A DNA stretch of 6,475 nt from Bacteroidales bacterium (GTDB taxonomy: Bacteria > Bacteroidota > Bacteroidia > Bacteroidales > UBA932). The number at the start of each line of letters is the position of its first letter. The first letter of the stretch is position 1. A program made the position numbers and the translations under genes. The notes beneath the pieces are model-generated. The model did no database searches. It had not been told where the DNA came from and saw only the letters and a list, made by a program, of their open reading frames with translations. The stretch covers positions 1 to 6,475 of the forward strand of contig JALNXR010000122.1 of the NCBI GenBank assembly GCA_023230265.1. The letters run 5' to 3'. This document shows, in pieces, positions 1-6,039 of the stretch.

Positions 1-333
1 GAACACGGTTCTAAGGCCTATCTTGTAAACACTGGCTGGAACGGTACAGGAAAGAGAATATCTATCAGGGACACCAGAGCAATAATCGATGCAATTATTG
101 ACGGTTCAATCGAAAACGCCCCAACTGCATGGATCCCGGTACTCAACCTTACCATACCCCTTAAATTAAAGAATGTGTCAGAGGGTATTCTGGATCCAAG
201 AGACACCTACAGCGATAAAGAGGAGTGGTTAAACAAGGCAAAAACATTAGCTGCCAAATACATAAAGAACTTTGAACAATATTGTGACAATGAAGCTGCC
301 AAGGCTTTGATACCTTCCGGACCTCAACTATAG
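1..333 (+). CDS. pckA: Phosphoenolpyruvate carboxykinase (ATP), C-terminal part
   Basis: The reading frame is open from base 1 and ends at TAG 331-333, giving the last 110 residues of an enzyme that is usually about 530-540 residues long; the start lies outside the window. ATP-dependent PEPCK interconverts oxaloacetate + ATP and PEP + ADP + CO2 in the cytoplasm. In fermentative Bacteroidota it often runs in the PEP-carboxylating direction on the route to succinate or propionate (family knowledge). The residues [18 protein letters not shown] near the visible start are the conserved nucleotide-binding stretch of the family. The block ILDPRDTY and the ending IPSGPQL match the conserved carboxyl end of bacterial PckA. 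The C-terminus looks intact. The next gene on the same strand begins 22 bases downstream, so some readthrough into it is possible, though a separate promoter candidate overlaps this stop codon. Confidence 0.97.
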   Translation, partial: EHGSKAYLVNTGWNGTGKRISIRDTRAIIDAIIDGSIENAPTAWIPVLNLTIPLKLKNVSEGILDPRDTYSDKEEWLNKAKTLAAKYIKNFEQYCDNEAAKALIPSGPQL

Positions 334-336
334 ATG
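306..336 (+). promoter_or_regulatory. Candidate Bacteroidota-type promoter for the M2 peptidase gene
   Basis: TTTG at 306-309 is followed, after a 19-base spacer, by TATAGATG at 329-336. The Bacteroidota housekeeping sigma factor prefers TTTG near -33 and TAnnTTTG near -7 with a spacer of about this length. The -7 candidate matches TA and the final TG but not the two central T's. It would start transcription roughly 10-15 bases before the peptidase ATG at 356. It lies inside the last codons and stop of pckA, so coding constraint alone could produce it; treat it as a weak prediction. Confidence 0.3.
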
Positions 337-355
337 ACTGTTAATTTTATTTTAT

Positions 356-2026
356 ATGAAAAAAATTGCAATTCCCGCAATGTTACTGGTGTTATTAACC
401 AGCTGCGGAATAGATGACCAGATGAAACTACAGGAGATTATTACTTCAACCCAGGAGATGGTACAGCCTGTTGCAAAAGAATCTGCAACAGCATACTGGA
501 ATGCAACCACAAGCGGTGATCCGGCTGAGTATGAGAAATATTCTCAGGCGAACATGAAAATCACACAGATTTTCTCTGACAAAGAGGTATTTGAACAGCT
601 TAAACAGATTAAGGAGAGAGGTAAGATCAAAGACTCTCTGTTAAACAGGCAACTGACAATACTTTACAACTCTTTCCTTGCAAACCAGGCTGACACATCT
701 CTTCTGAATTCAATCATAAGAAAAAGTTCAGCGTTGGAACAGAAGTATGCCGAATACAGATCAAATTTTAAGGGTAAGCTTATTACTGATAATGAAGTGG
801 AGAATATTTTGCAGAATTCGGTAAACAATAAGGATCTTCAGGAGGTGTGGCTTGCTCACAAATCCATAGGGGATGTTGTTGCACAGGATATTATTGAACT
901 GGTTAAGCTTCGCAACGAAGTTGCAAAATCCCTTGGATTTGAAAATTATCACACCATGTCACTTGAACTCTCCGGGCAAAACCCTCAGGAGATTTCAGCC
1001 ATATTTGACGAACTTGATTCTCTTACAAAAGATTGTTTTTCATCTCTGAAATCTGAGATGGATGTTGCATTCTCAAAAAGGTATGGAGTGAAACAGGAAG
1101 TGCTTATGCCATGGCATTACCAGGGAAGATATTTCCAGGAATCTCCTAAACTCTACCCTGTAGATCTTGACGGATACTACAAAGGAAAAGATGTGGCAAA
1201 ACTGACTTCTGATTTTTATCAGAGTATAGGGCTGGATATTACCAAAGTGCTCGCAAACAGTGATCTGTATGAAAAGCCCAAGAAGAATCAGCATGCATAT
1301 TGCATTGATATTGACTCGGAAGGAGACATCAGAGTACTGGCTAATATTACAGATAACGAACAGTGGATGGGAACAATGCTTCATGAATTCGGACATTCAG
1401 TGTATTCAATTGGTCATGACGATCCTTCTAACCCTTATTTTCTCAGAAATTCAGCTCACACTTTCACGACAGAAGCTGTTGCTATGATCTTTGGAAGATT
1501 GTCACGCAATCCTCTCTGGATGCAGAAGATGCTAGGCTTCTCCGATCAGGAGAGAGAGAAAATCTCTGAAAACTGCTACAAATCACTAAGGTTGCAACAA
1601 CTGGTATTCAGCCGTTGGACACAGGTAGTCTACAGATTTGAAAAAGAGATGTATGCAAATCCCGATCAGGACCTGAACTCACTCTGGTGGAATCTTGTCG
1701 AAAAATATCAGATGCTAAAAAAACCTGCTGACAGAAACGCTCCTGACTGGGCATCAAAAATCCATCTTGCACTCTATCCCTGCTATTACCATAATTATCA
1801 ACTCGGTGAACTATTTGCATCCCAGATGCACTATTATATAGTTGATAACATTACAAAGAGCGGAGATTACAAAAACGAACCCTACAACGGAAATACTGAG
1901 ATCGGCTCATGGATGTCAGAAAAGGTTTTCAGGCCAGGAATGAGATATGAATGGAATGATATGATAGAGAGAGCTACCGGAGAGAAACTCACTGCCCGTT
2001 ACTATGCAAAACAGTTTGTAGAGTAA
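356..2026 (+). CDS. Zinc metallopeptidase lipoprotein, M2 (ACE-like) family
   Basis: A 556-residue exported gluzincin peptidase. The N-terminus is a lipoprotein signal: basic MKK, a hydrophobic stretch at residues 5-14, and lipobox LTSC with the acylated cysteine at C17. The acidic pair in CGIDDQ right after the cysteine resembles the Bacteroidota lipoprotein export signal, so surface display is plausible. The zinc site is HEFGH at 343-347, with E344 as catalytic base. The third ligand is probably E373 in the TFTTEAVAM block, 26 residues after the second histidine, close to the spacing in angiotensin-converting enzyme. A C-terminal substrate-binding segment with H470 and tyrosines at 477, 478 and 481 resembles the transition-state His/Tyr region of M2 and M3 enzymes. 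M2 enzymes generally remove dipeptides from peptide C-termini; specificity cannot be read here. The M3 oligopeptidase family (PepF-like) is the main alternative, since both share this motif layout. The gene begins 22 bases after pckA without a clear Shine-Dalgarno and ends flush against the convergent operon. Confidence 0.87.
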   Translation: MKKIAIPAMLLVLLTSCGIDDQMKLQEIITSTQEMVQPVAKESATAYWNATTSGDPAEYEKYSQANMKITQIFSDKEVFEQLKQIKERGKIKDSLLNRQLTILYNSFLANQADTSLLNSIIRKSSALEQKYAEYRSNFKGKLITDNEVENILQNSVNNKDLQEVWLAHKSIGDVVAQDIIELVKLRNEVAKSLGFENYHTMSLELSGQNPQEISAIFDELDSLTKDCFSSLKSEMDVAFSKRYGVKQEVLMPWHYQGRYFQESPKLYPVDLDGYYKGKDVAKLTSDFYQSIGLDITKVLANSDLYEKPKKNQHAYCIDIDSEGDIRVLANITDNEQWMGTMLHEFGHSVYSIGHDDPSNPYFLRNSAHTFTTEAVAMIFGRLSRNPLWMQKMLGFSDQEREKISENCYKSLRLQQLVFSRWTQVVYRFEKEMYANPDQDLNSLWWNLVEKYQMLKKPADRNAPDWASKIHLALYPCYYHNYQLGELFASQMHYYIVDNITKSGDYKNEPYNGNTEIGSWMSEKVFRPGMRYEWNDMIERATGEKLTARYYAKQFVE

Positions 2027-2821
2027 TCATATTTCTTTATAGAAGAGAGTCTGTCTTGGCAGGCACTCAATATTCAGATTATCTTTAATATTGATCCCGG
2101 ATTTGTTCAGATAACCACTAACGGTTTTGTATGCAACTCCGGGATCATTGTTTTTCTCACTCAGGTGACACATGAAAATGTTTCTCAGTTCCGGATGACA
2201 GATCCGACTTAATGCAAGAGCAGTCTGATCGTTGCTAAGGTGTCCGTTTCCTCCTCTTATCCTCTCCTTTAGATAGCGGGGATACTCTCCATCCATCAGC
2301 ATGTTCATGTCGTAATTTGCCTCAAAAACCAGATGGTTGGCCATTCTGGAATACCTGATAACATCTTCTGTAATCCTACCTATGTCTGTCACTATTGTGA
2401 ATCTTTCACCAAAAAAATCAATATGATATCCCACAGTCTCAGTGGCATCATGTGGAACTGAGAATGGAATGAATTCCACCCCTTCCTTCTCATAATTTTC
2501 TCCTGGAATGACCTCCTGGACGAGCCCGCTGAGAAATCCGGCAGTGCAGGGATGATAATCAAGAGATTTGTGTACAGCCGGAGTGGCAATTACCGGAATT
2601 GAGTTTCTGAAAGCTATAGATCCCAAATGTTTGATATGGTCAATGTGATCGTGAGTAACCAGAATAAAAGAGATATCTTTAACAGCAACGCCAATTTCAG
2701 ATAACCTCTTTTTTAAAGTTCTGAATCCTATGCCTGCATCAATTATAATTGTTGTCTTATCATTTGCAATACAGTAACAATTTCCGTTACTCCCGCTGGA
2801 GAGACTTGCAAATCTTATCAT
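2027..2821 (-). CDS. MBL-fold metallo-hydrolase, YycJ/WalJ-like
   Basis: A 264-residue cytoplasmic metallo-beta-lactamase-fold protein with no signal peptide. The opening SLSSGSNGNCYCI followed by IIIDAG is typical of the YycJ/PhnP-like group. Metal ligands are visible as HDHIDH at 57-62, H124 in SVPHDA, D146 in VTDIG, H194 in GHLSN and H219 in CHLSEKNN, so both metal sites look complete. Length matches YycJ proteins (about 260-265 residues). Characterised WalJ/YycJ proteins from Bacillus are reported as DNA exonucleases linked to replication or repair; whether the Bacteroidota homologues do the same is inference. Its ATG shares an ATGA overlap (2818-2821) with the stop of the upstream HAD gene, so it is probably translationally coupled as the last gene of the operon. 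Nothing links its chemistry to methylthioribose salvage, so it may simply share the transcript. Its stop codon abuts the peptidase stop codon. Confidence 0.9.
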   Translation of the reverse strand: MIRFASLSSGSNGNCYCIANDKTTIIIDAGIGFRTLKKRLSEIGVAVKDISFILVTHDHIDHIKHLGSIAFRNSIPVIATPAVHKSLDYHPCTAGFLSGLVQEVIPGENYEKEGVEFIPFSVPHDATETVGYHIDFFGERFTIVTDIGRITEDVIRYSRMANHLVFEANYDMNMLMDGEYPRYLKERIRGGNGHLSNDQTALALSRICHPELRNIFMCHLSEKNNDPGVAYKTVSGYLNKSGINIKDNLNIECLPRQTLFYKEI

Positions 2822-3429
2822 ACAACACCGGTTACTGAGTTAAACAGATCGGAGTCGTAATCTGTATGTAAAGTTTTTATTCCCAGAGAGGATGCAGAAA
2901 TTATGTTAGCAGGACTGTCATCACAGAAAAGGGTTTCAGATGCCTCTGCTCCCTCCCTTGCCAAAACCTCCATAAAAATTACTGGATCAGGTTTAACCAT
3001 TCCCATCTGGTATGACAGGTGGATGTTGTCAAAGTAATCTTCAAATTCGGTACCGGATAGCCGGAAAAGCTCCCTGACCCTCATGACAGCAATAGTATTC
3101 GTATTGCTGAGAAGTGACAGTTTATATCTTTTTCTAAGTTCTCTTAGAGAATTAAACTTTTCCTGTGAAATTTCAGATAAGAAATCACCCATAGCATTAT
3201 CTATCTCCTTGTCGGTTACATCATTCTTAATATTGCTTCTGATAATGTTTCTGAACTCCTGCTCCGGGATGTTCCCCTTCTCAAAATCGAGAAAGAAATC
3301 CTTTTGCAAATAATTATCCAGTACAGAGCCGAAATTTTCATATCCTATCTTTCTGAATGATTCCACACACATGGCTCTGTCAAGCTTTACAATAACCCCT
3401 CCAAGGTCAAGCACTACATTTTTGATCAT
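2818..3429 (-). CDS. HAD-superfamily hydrolase, YihX-like phosphatase
   Basis: A 203-residue subfamily-I HAD protein with a small helical cap at about residues 16-90. Motif I is VVLDLGGVIV: D8 is the predicted nucleophile, but the usual second aspartate is G10, as in the DLGNV motif of E. coli YihX, a sugar-1-phosphate phosphatase. Motif II is LLSNT with S108, motif III is the lysine of MVKPDP (K146), and motif IV is FCDDSPANI with D170/D171, so all other catalytic elements are present. It overlaps mtnA by ATGA at 3426-3429 and the MBL gene by ATGA at 2818-2821, which argues for coupled translation. Because the operon makes and consumes pentose-1-phosphates, a role as a phosphatase on such intermediates or on dead-end products is conceivable but unproven. 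It does not carry the motif I of MtnC (DxEGT) or MtnX (DxDGT), so it should not be called either of these. Confidence 0.88.
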   Translation of the reverse strand: MIKNVVLDLGGVIVKLDRAMCVESFRKIGYENFGSVLDNYLQKDFFLDFEKGNIPEQEFRNIIRSNIKNDVTDKEIDNAMGDFLSEISQEKFNSLRELRKRYKLSLLSNTNTIAVMRVRELFRLSGTEFEDYFDNIHLSYQMGMVKPDPVIFMEVLAREGAEASETLFCDDSPANIISASSLGIKTLHTDYDSDLFNSVTGVV

Positions 3430-4481
3430 ATATTTGAAAAGTCATAGGGATAACGGTATATACCCCTTTCTGTTATTATTGCTGTAATCATCTCTGCCTT
3501 AGTAATGTCAAAAGCAGGATTGTAAACCTTAATTTTTTCAGGAGCCACTCTCTCCTTAAACCACATCTCAGTAACCTCTCTCTTATCCCTCTCTTCAATC
3601 ACCACAGATTCTCCGTCGGGTGCACTTTTGTCAACAGTAGAGAGAGGTCCCAGAATATAAAAAGGGATTTTGTAATGACTGGCAAGAATGGCCAGGTTTG
3701 ATGTACCTATTTTGTTTGCAACATCACCATTTGCAGCTATCCTGTCACACCCTGTCATCACTGCATTGATCTCTCCTTTAGCCATCAGGGATGCGGCAGC
3801 ATTATCACACAAAAGAGTCACATCTGCCCCTGCCTTTGTCAGTTCATAAGCGGTCAGCCTTGCTCCCTGAAGTAAAGGTCTGGTCTCTGTGGAGTAAATT
3901 CTTAATCCATAATTCCTCTCAAGTGCGAGGTAAAGAGGAGACAAAGCTGTCCCAAAACCTGGAGCTGCCAGTTTTCCGGCGTTACAGTGAGTAAGAACAC
4001 CCCATCCAGGTTTAAGAAGAGATAGTCCTGATTCACCTATTTTTCCTGATGCCTCTGACTCCTCTTTTTCAATTTTAGAGGCTTCTGCGTACATGAGTTC
4101 CAAAATTGTCTCAGATGAAATATTATTTACCGATAAAGCACTTATCATAACACTTCTGAGCCGGTTGAGAGTGATTGTGGGATTAACTGCAGTCGGCCTG
4201 GCAGATTCAAAATAGTAAATAATTCTCTCGGATTTTCTAAAAAAATCCATCGGAGGATTCTGGGTATATTCACTCATTACCACACATAGTCCGTATGCTG
4301 CAGCAAGGCCAAGTGCAGGCGCACCCCTCACCTTCAAAGATTGAATTGCTTCAAAAATTTCCTCTTTGGTCTTAAGTTCAAGAAATAGCTCTTTATTTGG
4401 CAGTAGTCTCTGATCCAGGACAATCAGGCTTTTTCTGTCATCACTCAGACTCAGCGGTTTTAATGGTTGAGCAAAGTTCAT
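3426..4481 (-). CDS. mtnA: S-methyl-5-thioribose-1-phosphate isomerase
   Basis: A 351-residue cytoplasmic enzyme that isomerises 5-methylthioribose-1-phosphate to 5-methylthioribulose-1-phosphate; homologues also act on 5-deoxyribose-1-phosphate. The eIF2B-related MtnA fold is clear: RGAPALG at 52-58, ARPTAVN at 94-100, LTHCNAG with catalytic C166, the ETRPLLQGARLTAYEL block at 199-214, and TGCDRIAANGDVANKIGT with catalytic D246. Length is normal for the family (about 345-355), and both catalytic residues are present. The start is fixed by an ATGA overlap (4478-4481) with the upstream class II aldolase-family gene, and the stop overlaps the HAD start in the same way (3426-3429), so the three are almost certainly co-translated. 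The substrate would be supplied by the deaminase and phosphorylase encoded upstream. Archaeal ribose-1,5-bisphosphate isomerases share the fold, but the motifs and neighbours favour MtnA. Confidence 0.96.
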   Translation of the reverse strand: MNFAQPLKPLSLSDDRKSLIVLDQRLLPNKELFLELKTKEEIFEAIQSLKVRGAPALGLAAAYGLCVVMSEYTQNPPMDFFRKSERIIYYFESARPTAVNPTITLNRLRSVMISALSVNNISSETILELMYAEASKIEKEESEASGKIGESGLSLLKPGWGVLTHCNAGKLAAPGFGTALSPLYLALERNYGLRIYSTETRPLLQGARLTAYELTKAGADVTLLCDNAAASLMAKGEINAVMTGCDRIAANGDVANKIGTSNLAILASHYKIPFYILGPLSTVDKSAPDGESVVIEERDKREVTEMWFKERVAPEKIKVYNPAFDITKAEMITAIITERGIYRYPYDFSNI

Positions 4482-5137
4482 TTAAAAAATTTATTTTTAA
4501 TCTCTTTAAGTCTCTCTTTATCTATATTATTAAGAAAATTAAGTGCATCTCCCCTGCACCCTGCAAGATGGTAGAGCTTTGACTGGCTCTCAAGCACCTC
4601 ACACCTGAACCAAGCCTCTTTTAATGAGCTTCCGGAGGTAATTGCACCGTGATTTTTTAAAACAAGTACATCCAGGGAAGAGTTCACTGATCCGATATAA
4701 TCAGATAAATCCTTTGAACCCGGCAACAAAAAGGGTATTACCGAAATATCTCCTGCCCAGATAAATGCTTCGGGAGTAAGGGGCTCCAAAGGGAAAAAAT
4801 CAGTGCAGGCAAAAGAGAGAGTATAAGGAGGATGGGAATGAATCACCGCTTTTATTGCAGGGTCTCGTCTGTATATGGCAAGATGTGTAGAAAATTCAGA
4901 ACTGATTTTATAGTCAAAATTATTAAGTTGTTTCCCTGTCTCATCTGCAAGTAAAAGCTGCTCCTCTCCAAGTCCCATTTTGGAAAAATTTGAAGGAGTG
5001 ACCAGAAAGTGGCCATCAGCCAGTTTTACAGACAAATTGCCTCCGTTACCATCAGCAAATCCTTTCTGCCACAACAGAGAGGAGTAATAACATATCTCTG
5101 TTGCAGCAATATCATAATCAGGAACAGGTTCTCGCAT
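4478..5137 (-). CDS. Class II aldolase/adducin-family protein, probable methylthioribulose-1-phosphate aldolase or dehydratase
   Basis: A 219-residue zinc enzyme of the class II aldolase/adducin family (FucA, AraD, MtnB). Visible landmarks are GNGGNLSVK at 30-38 (phosphate-binding loop), VTPSNFSKMG at 46-55, ISSEFSTHLAIY at 78-89 with probable catalytic E81, IHSHPPYT at 99-106 with zinc ligands H100 and H102, and KNHGAI at 161-166 with third ligand H163. All catalytic parts are present. The HSHPPY form and the SSE-x3-H block look more like L-fuculose-phosphate aldolase and the DHAP-shunt aldolase than a typical MtnB dehydratase, but the two activities cannot be separated reliably by eye. Directly upstream of and overlapping mtnA, it is expected to act on 5-methylthioribulose-1-phosphate or 5-deoxyribulose-1-phosphate. 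Aldol cleavage would give DHAP plus methylthioacetaldehyde or acetaldehyde; dehydration would enter the methionine salvage pathway. It begins 12 bases after the phosphorylase stop, without an obvious Shine-Dalgarno. Confidence 0.88.
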   Translation of the reverse strand: MREPVPDYDIAATEICYYSSLLWQKGFADGNGGNLSVKLADGHFLVTPSNFSKMGLGEEQLLLADETGKQLNNFDYKISSEFSTHLAIYRRDPAIKAVIHSHPPYTLSFACTDFFPLEPLTPEAFIWAGDISVIPFLLPGSKDLSDYIGSVNSSLDVLVLKNHGAITSGSSLKEAWFRCEVLESQSKLYHLAGCRGDALNFLNNIDKERLKEIKNKFFK

Positions 5138-5149
5138 AAAATCAAATAA

Positions 5150-5971
5150 TTACAATGCTTTAAGCATATCAACAATCAAAGAAGACAACCTGTCTGCTGC
5201 TTTGTTTGCTGCAACAATCACATCGTCTCCATCATTTACAAAATCCTCTGCAAAAGAGTAGGCCTCGTTGGTAATCACGGATATACCAAAAACAGGAATA
5301 CCTGAATGTCTTGCAACAATAACTTCCGGAACAGTCGACATCCCGACAGCATCTGCTCCTGCTCTTCTGAAGAATTCATACTCGGCAGGAGTTTCATAGG
5401 TTGGTCCCGTACCTGCAAGATAGACACCCTTTTTAAGCTCAATTCCCAATTTTGCTGCACAGCTCTCTGCCAGTTCCATCAATTCAGGATCATAAGCTCT
5501 GGTCATATCCGGAAAACGGGGACCAAATTCGTCCAGATTTTTCCCTATCAGAGGATTTGGCATAAGGTTTATGTGATCTCTGATTATCATCAGATCCCCC
5601 ACTCTAAAACCTGTATTTACGCCTCCGGCAGCATTTGATACGAAAAGATATTGAATTCCAAGTCTCTTCATGATTCTCACAGGCATAGTGACCTGCTCCA
5701 TATTCCACCCTTCGTAATAATGGAACCGCCCCTGCATTCCAACCACAAATTGGTTTCCAAGCCAGCCCGCAATGAGATTCCCTTTGTGTCCCATTGCTGT
5801 CGACTTTGCAAAATGAGGTATCTCTGAATATGGTATCACGGTTTTATTCTCAATCTTTTCTCCCAGGTTACCCAGTCCGCTTCCAAGAATAATACCGGCA
5901 AACAGTTTGTCTTTTGGCAGTTTGTCCAGTATATACTGTGTTGCCTCTTCAATTTTGTCTAAATATTCCAT
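5150..5971 (-). CDS. punA: Purine nucleoside phosphorylase, trimeric (class I) type
   Basis: I choose ATG 5971 as the start (273 residues), because it begins [10 protein letters not shown] directly before the conserved core and gives the usual family length; an in-frame TTG at 6019 would add 16 unconserved residues. The enzyme splits purine nucleosides with phosphate into free base and ribose-1-phosphate. Landmarks are GSGLG at 30-34, GHKGNL with H62, QGRFHYYEG at 80-88, SNAAGGV at 112-118, [10 protein letters not shown] with E193, and [17 protein letters not shown] at 205-221. The base-binding pair E193 and N235 (in VITNEA) corresponds to Glu201/Asn243 of human PNP, which marks 6-oxopurine rather than adenine specificity; MTA phosphorylases carry Asp at the latter position. 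This fits a substrate already deaminated by the upstream enzyme. Where human PNP has His257 contacting the ribose 5'-OH, this protein reads NDGDDV with no histidine, so it may tolerate 5'-modified nucleosides such as methylthioinosine. Inosine/guanosine salvage remains a possible main role. Confidence 0.94.
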   Translation of the reverse strand: MEYLDKIEEATQYILDKLPKDKLFAGIILGSGLGNLGEKIENKTVIPYSEIPHFAKSTAMGHKGNLIAGWLGNQFVVGMQGRFHYYEGWNMEQVTMPVRIMKRLGIQYLFVSNAAGGVNTGFRVGDLMIIRDHINLMPNPLIGKNLDEFGPRFPDMTRAYDPELMELAESCAAKLGIELKKGVYLAGTGPTYETPAEYEFFRRAGADAVGMSTVPEVIVARHSGIPVFGISVITNEAYSFAEDFVNDGDDVIVAANKAADRLSSLIVDMLKAL

Positions 5972-6039
5972 ATAAAATGTGTGTGTGTTTCGTGCATTAT
6001 AAAAATTAAAAGAGTACAAATATGATTCTGATGAAGATA
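5972..6039 (-). promoter_or_regulatory. Leader between deaminase and phosphorylase genes, possible internal promoter
   Basis: This 68-base AT-rich spacer is the only real intergenic gap in the minus-strand cluster. Read on the minus strand it holds TTTG, then a 15-base AT-rich spacer, then TATAATG, and next a CA-dinucleotide run just before the ATG. The TATAAT-like element could serve as an internal promoter, but the spacing is short for the Bacteroidota -33/-7 consensus and the -7 box fits poorly. No Shine-Dalgarno or strong hairpin is visible. Confidence 0.2.
5978..5987. repeat. Five-copy TG/CA dinucleotide repeat in the phosphorylase leader
   Basis: The plus strand reads five TG units in tandem (CA units on the coding strand), ending 7 bases upstream of the preferred phosphorylase ATG. 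At five copies it is short for a phase-variable tract and may be chance, but a change in copy number would shift leader spacing, or shift the frame if translation began at the upstream TTG. Confidence 0.6.

Noticed and set aside
1073..1396. 107-residue minus-strand open frame inside the peptidase gene
   Set aside because: It is antisense to the conserved zinc-site region of the peptidase, has no recognisable domain and is explained as a shadow frame.
2068..2091. AATATT ... AATATT inverted repeat as a terminator after the peptidase gene
   Set aside because: The stem is only six A-U pairs with a 12-base loop and no U-tract, and it lies inside the MBL coding sequence.
2818..3429. HAD protein as MtnC or MtnX of the methionine salvage pathway
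   Set aside because: Motif I is DLGGV rather than DxEGT or DxDGT, and no MtnD or MtnW partner is present, so the specific assignment is not supported.
5306..5638. 110-residue plus-strand open frame inside the phosphorylase gene
   Set aside because: It is antisense to the conserved PNP core, cysteine/serine-rich without any recognisable domain, and has no translation signal.
5150..5971. Phosphorylase as a direct MTA phosphorylase (MtnP)
   Set aside because: It has asparagine (N235) in the TNEA motif rather than the aspartate that recognises the adenine amino group in MtnP, and the upstream deaminase makes an oxopurine substrate.
5972..6019. TTG at 6019 as the start of the phosphorylase
   Set aside because: The 16 added residues are unlike the family, and ATG 5971 gives the expected 273-residue length and conserved start of the core.
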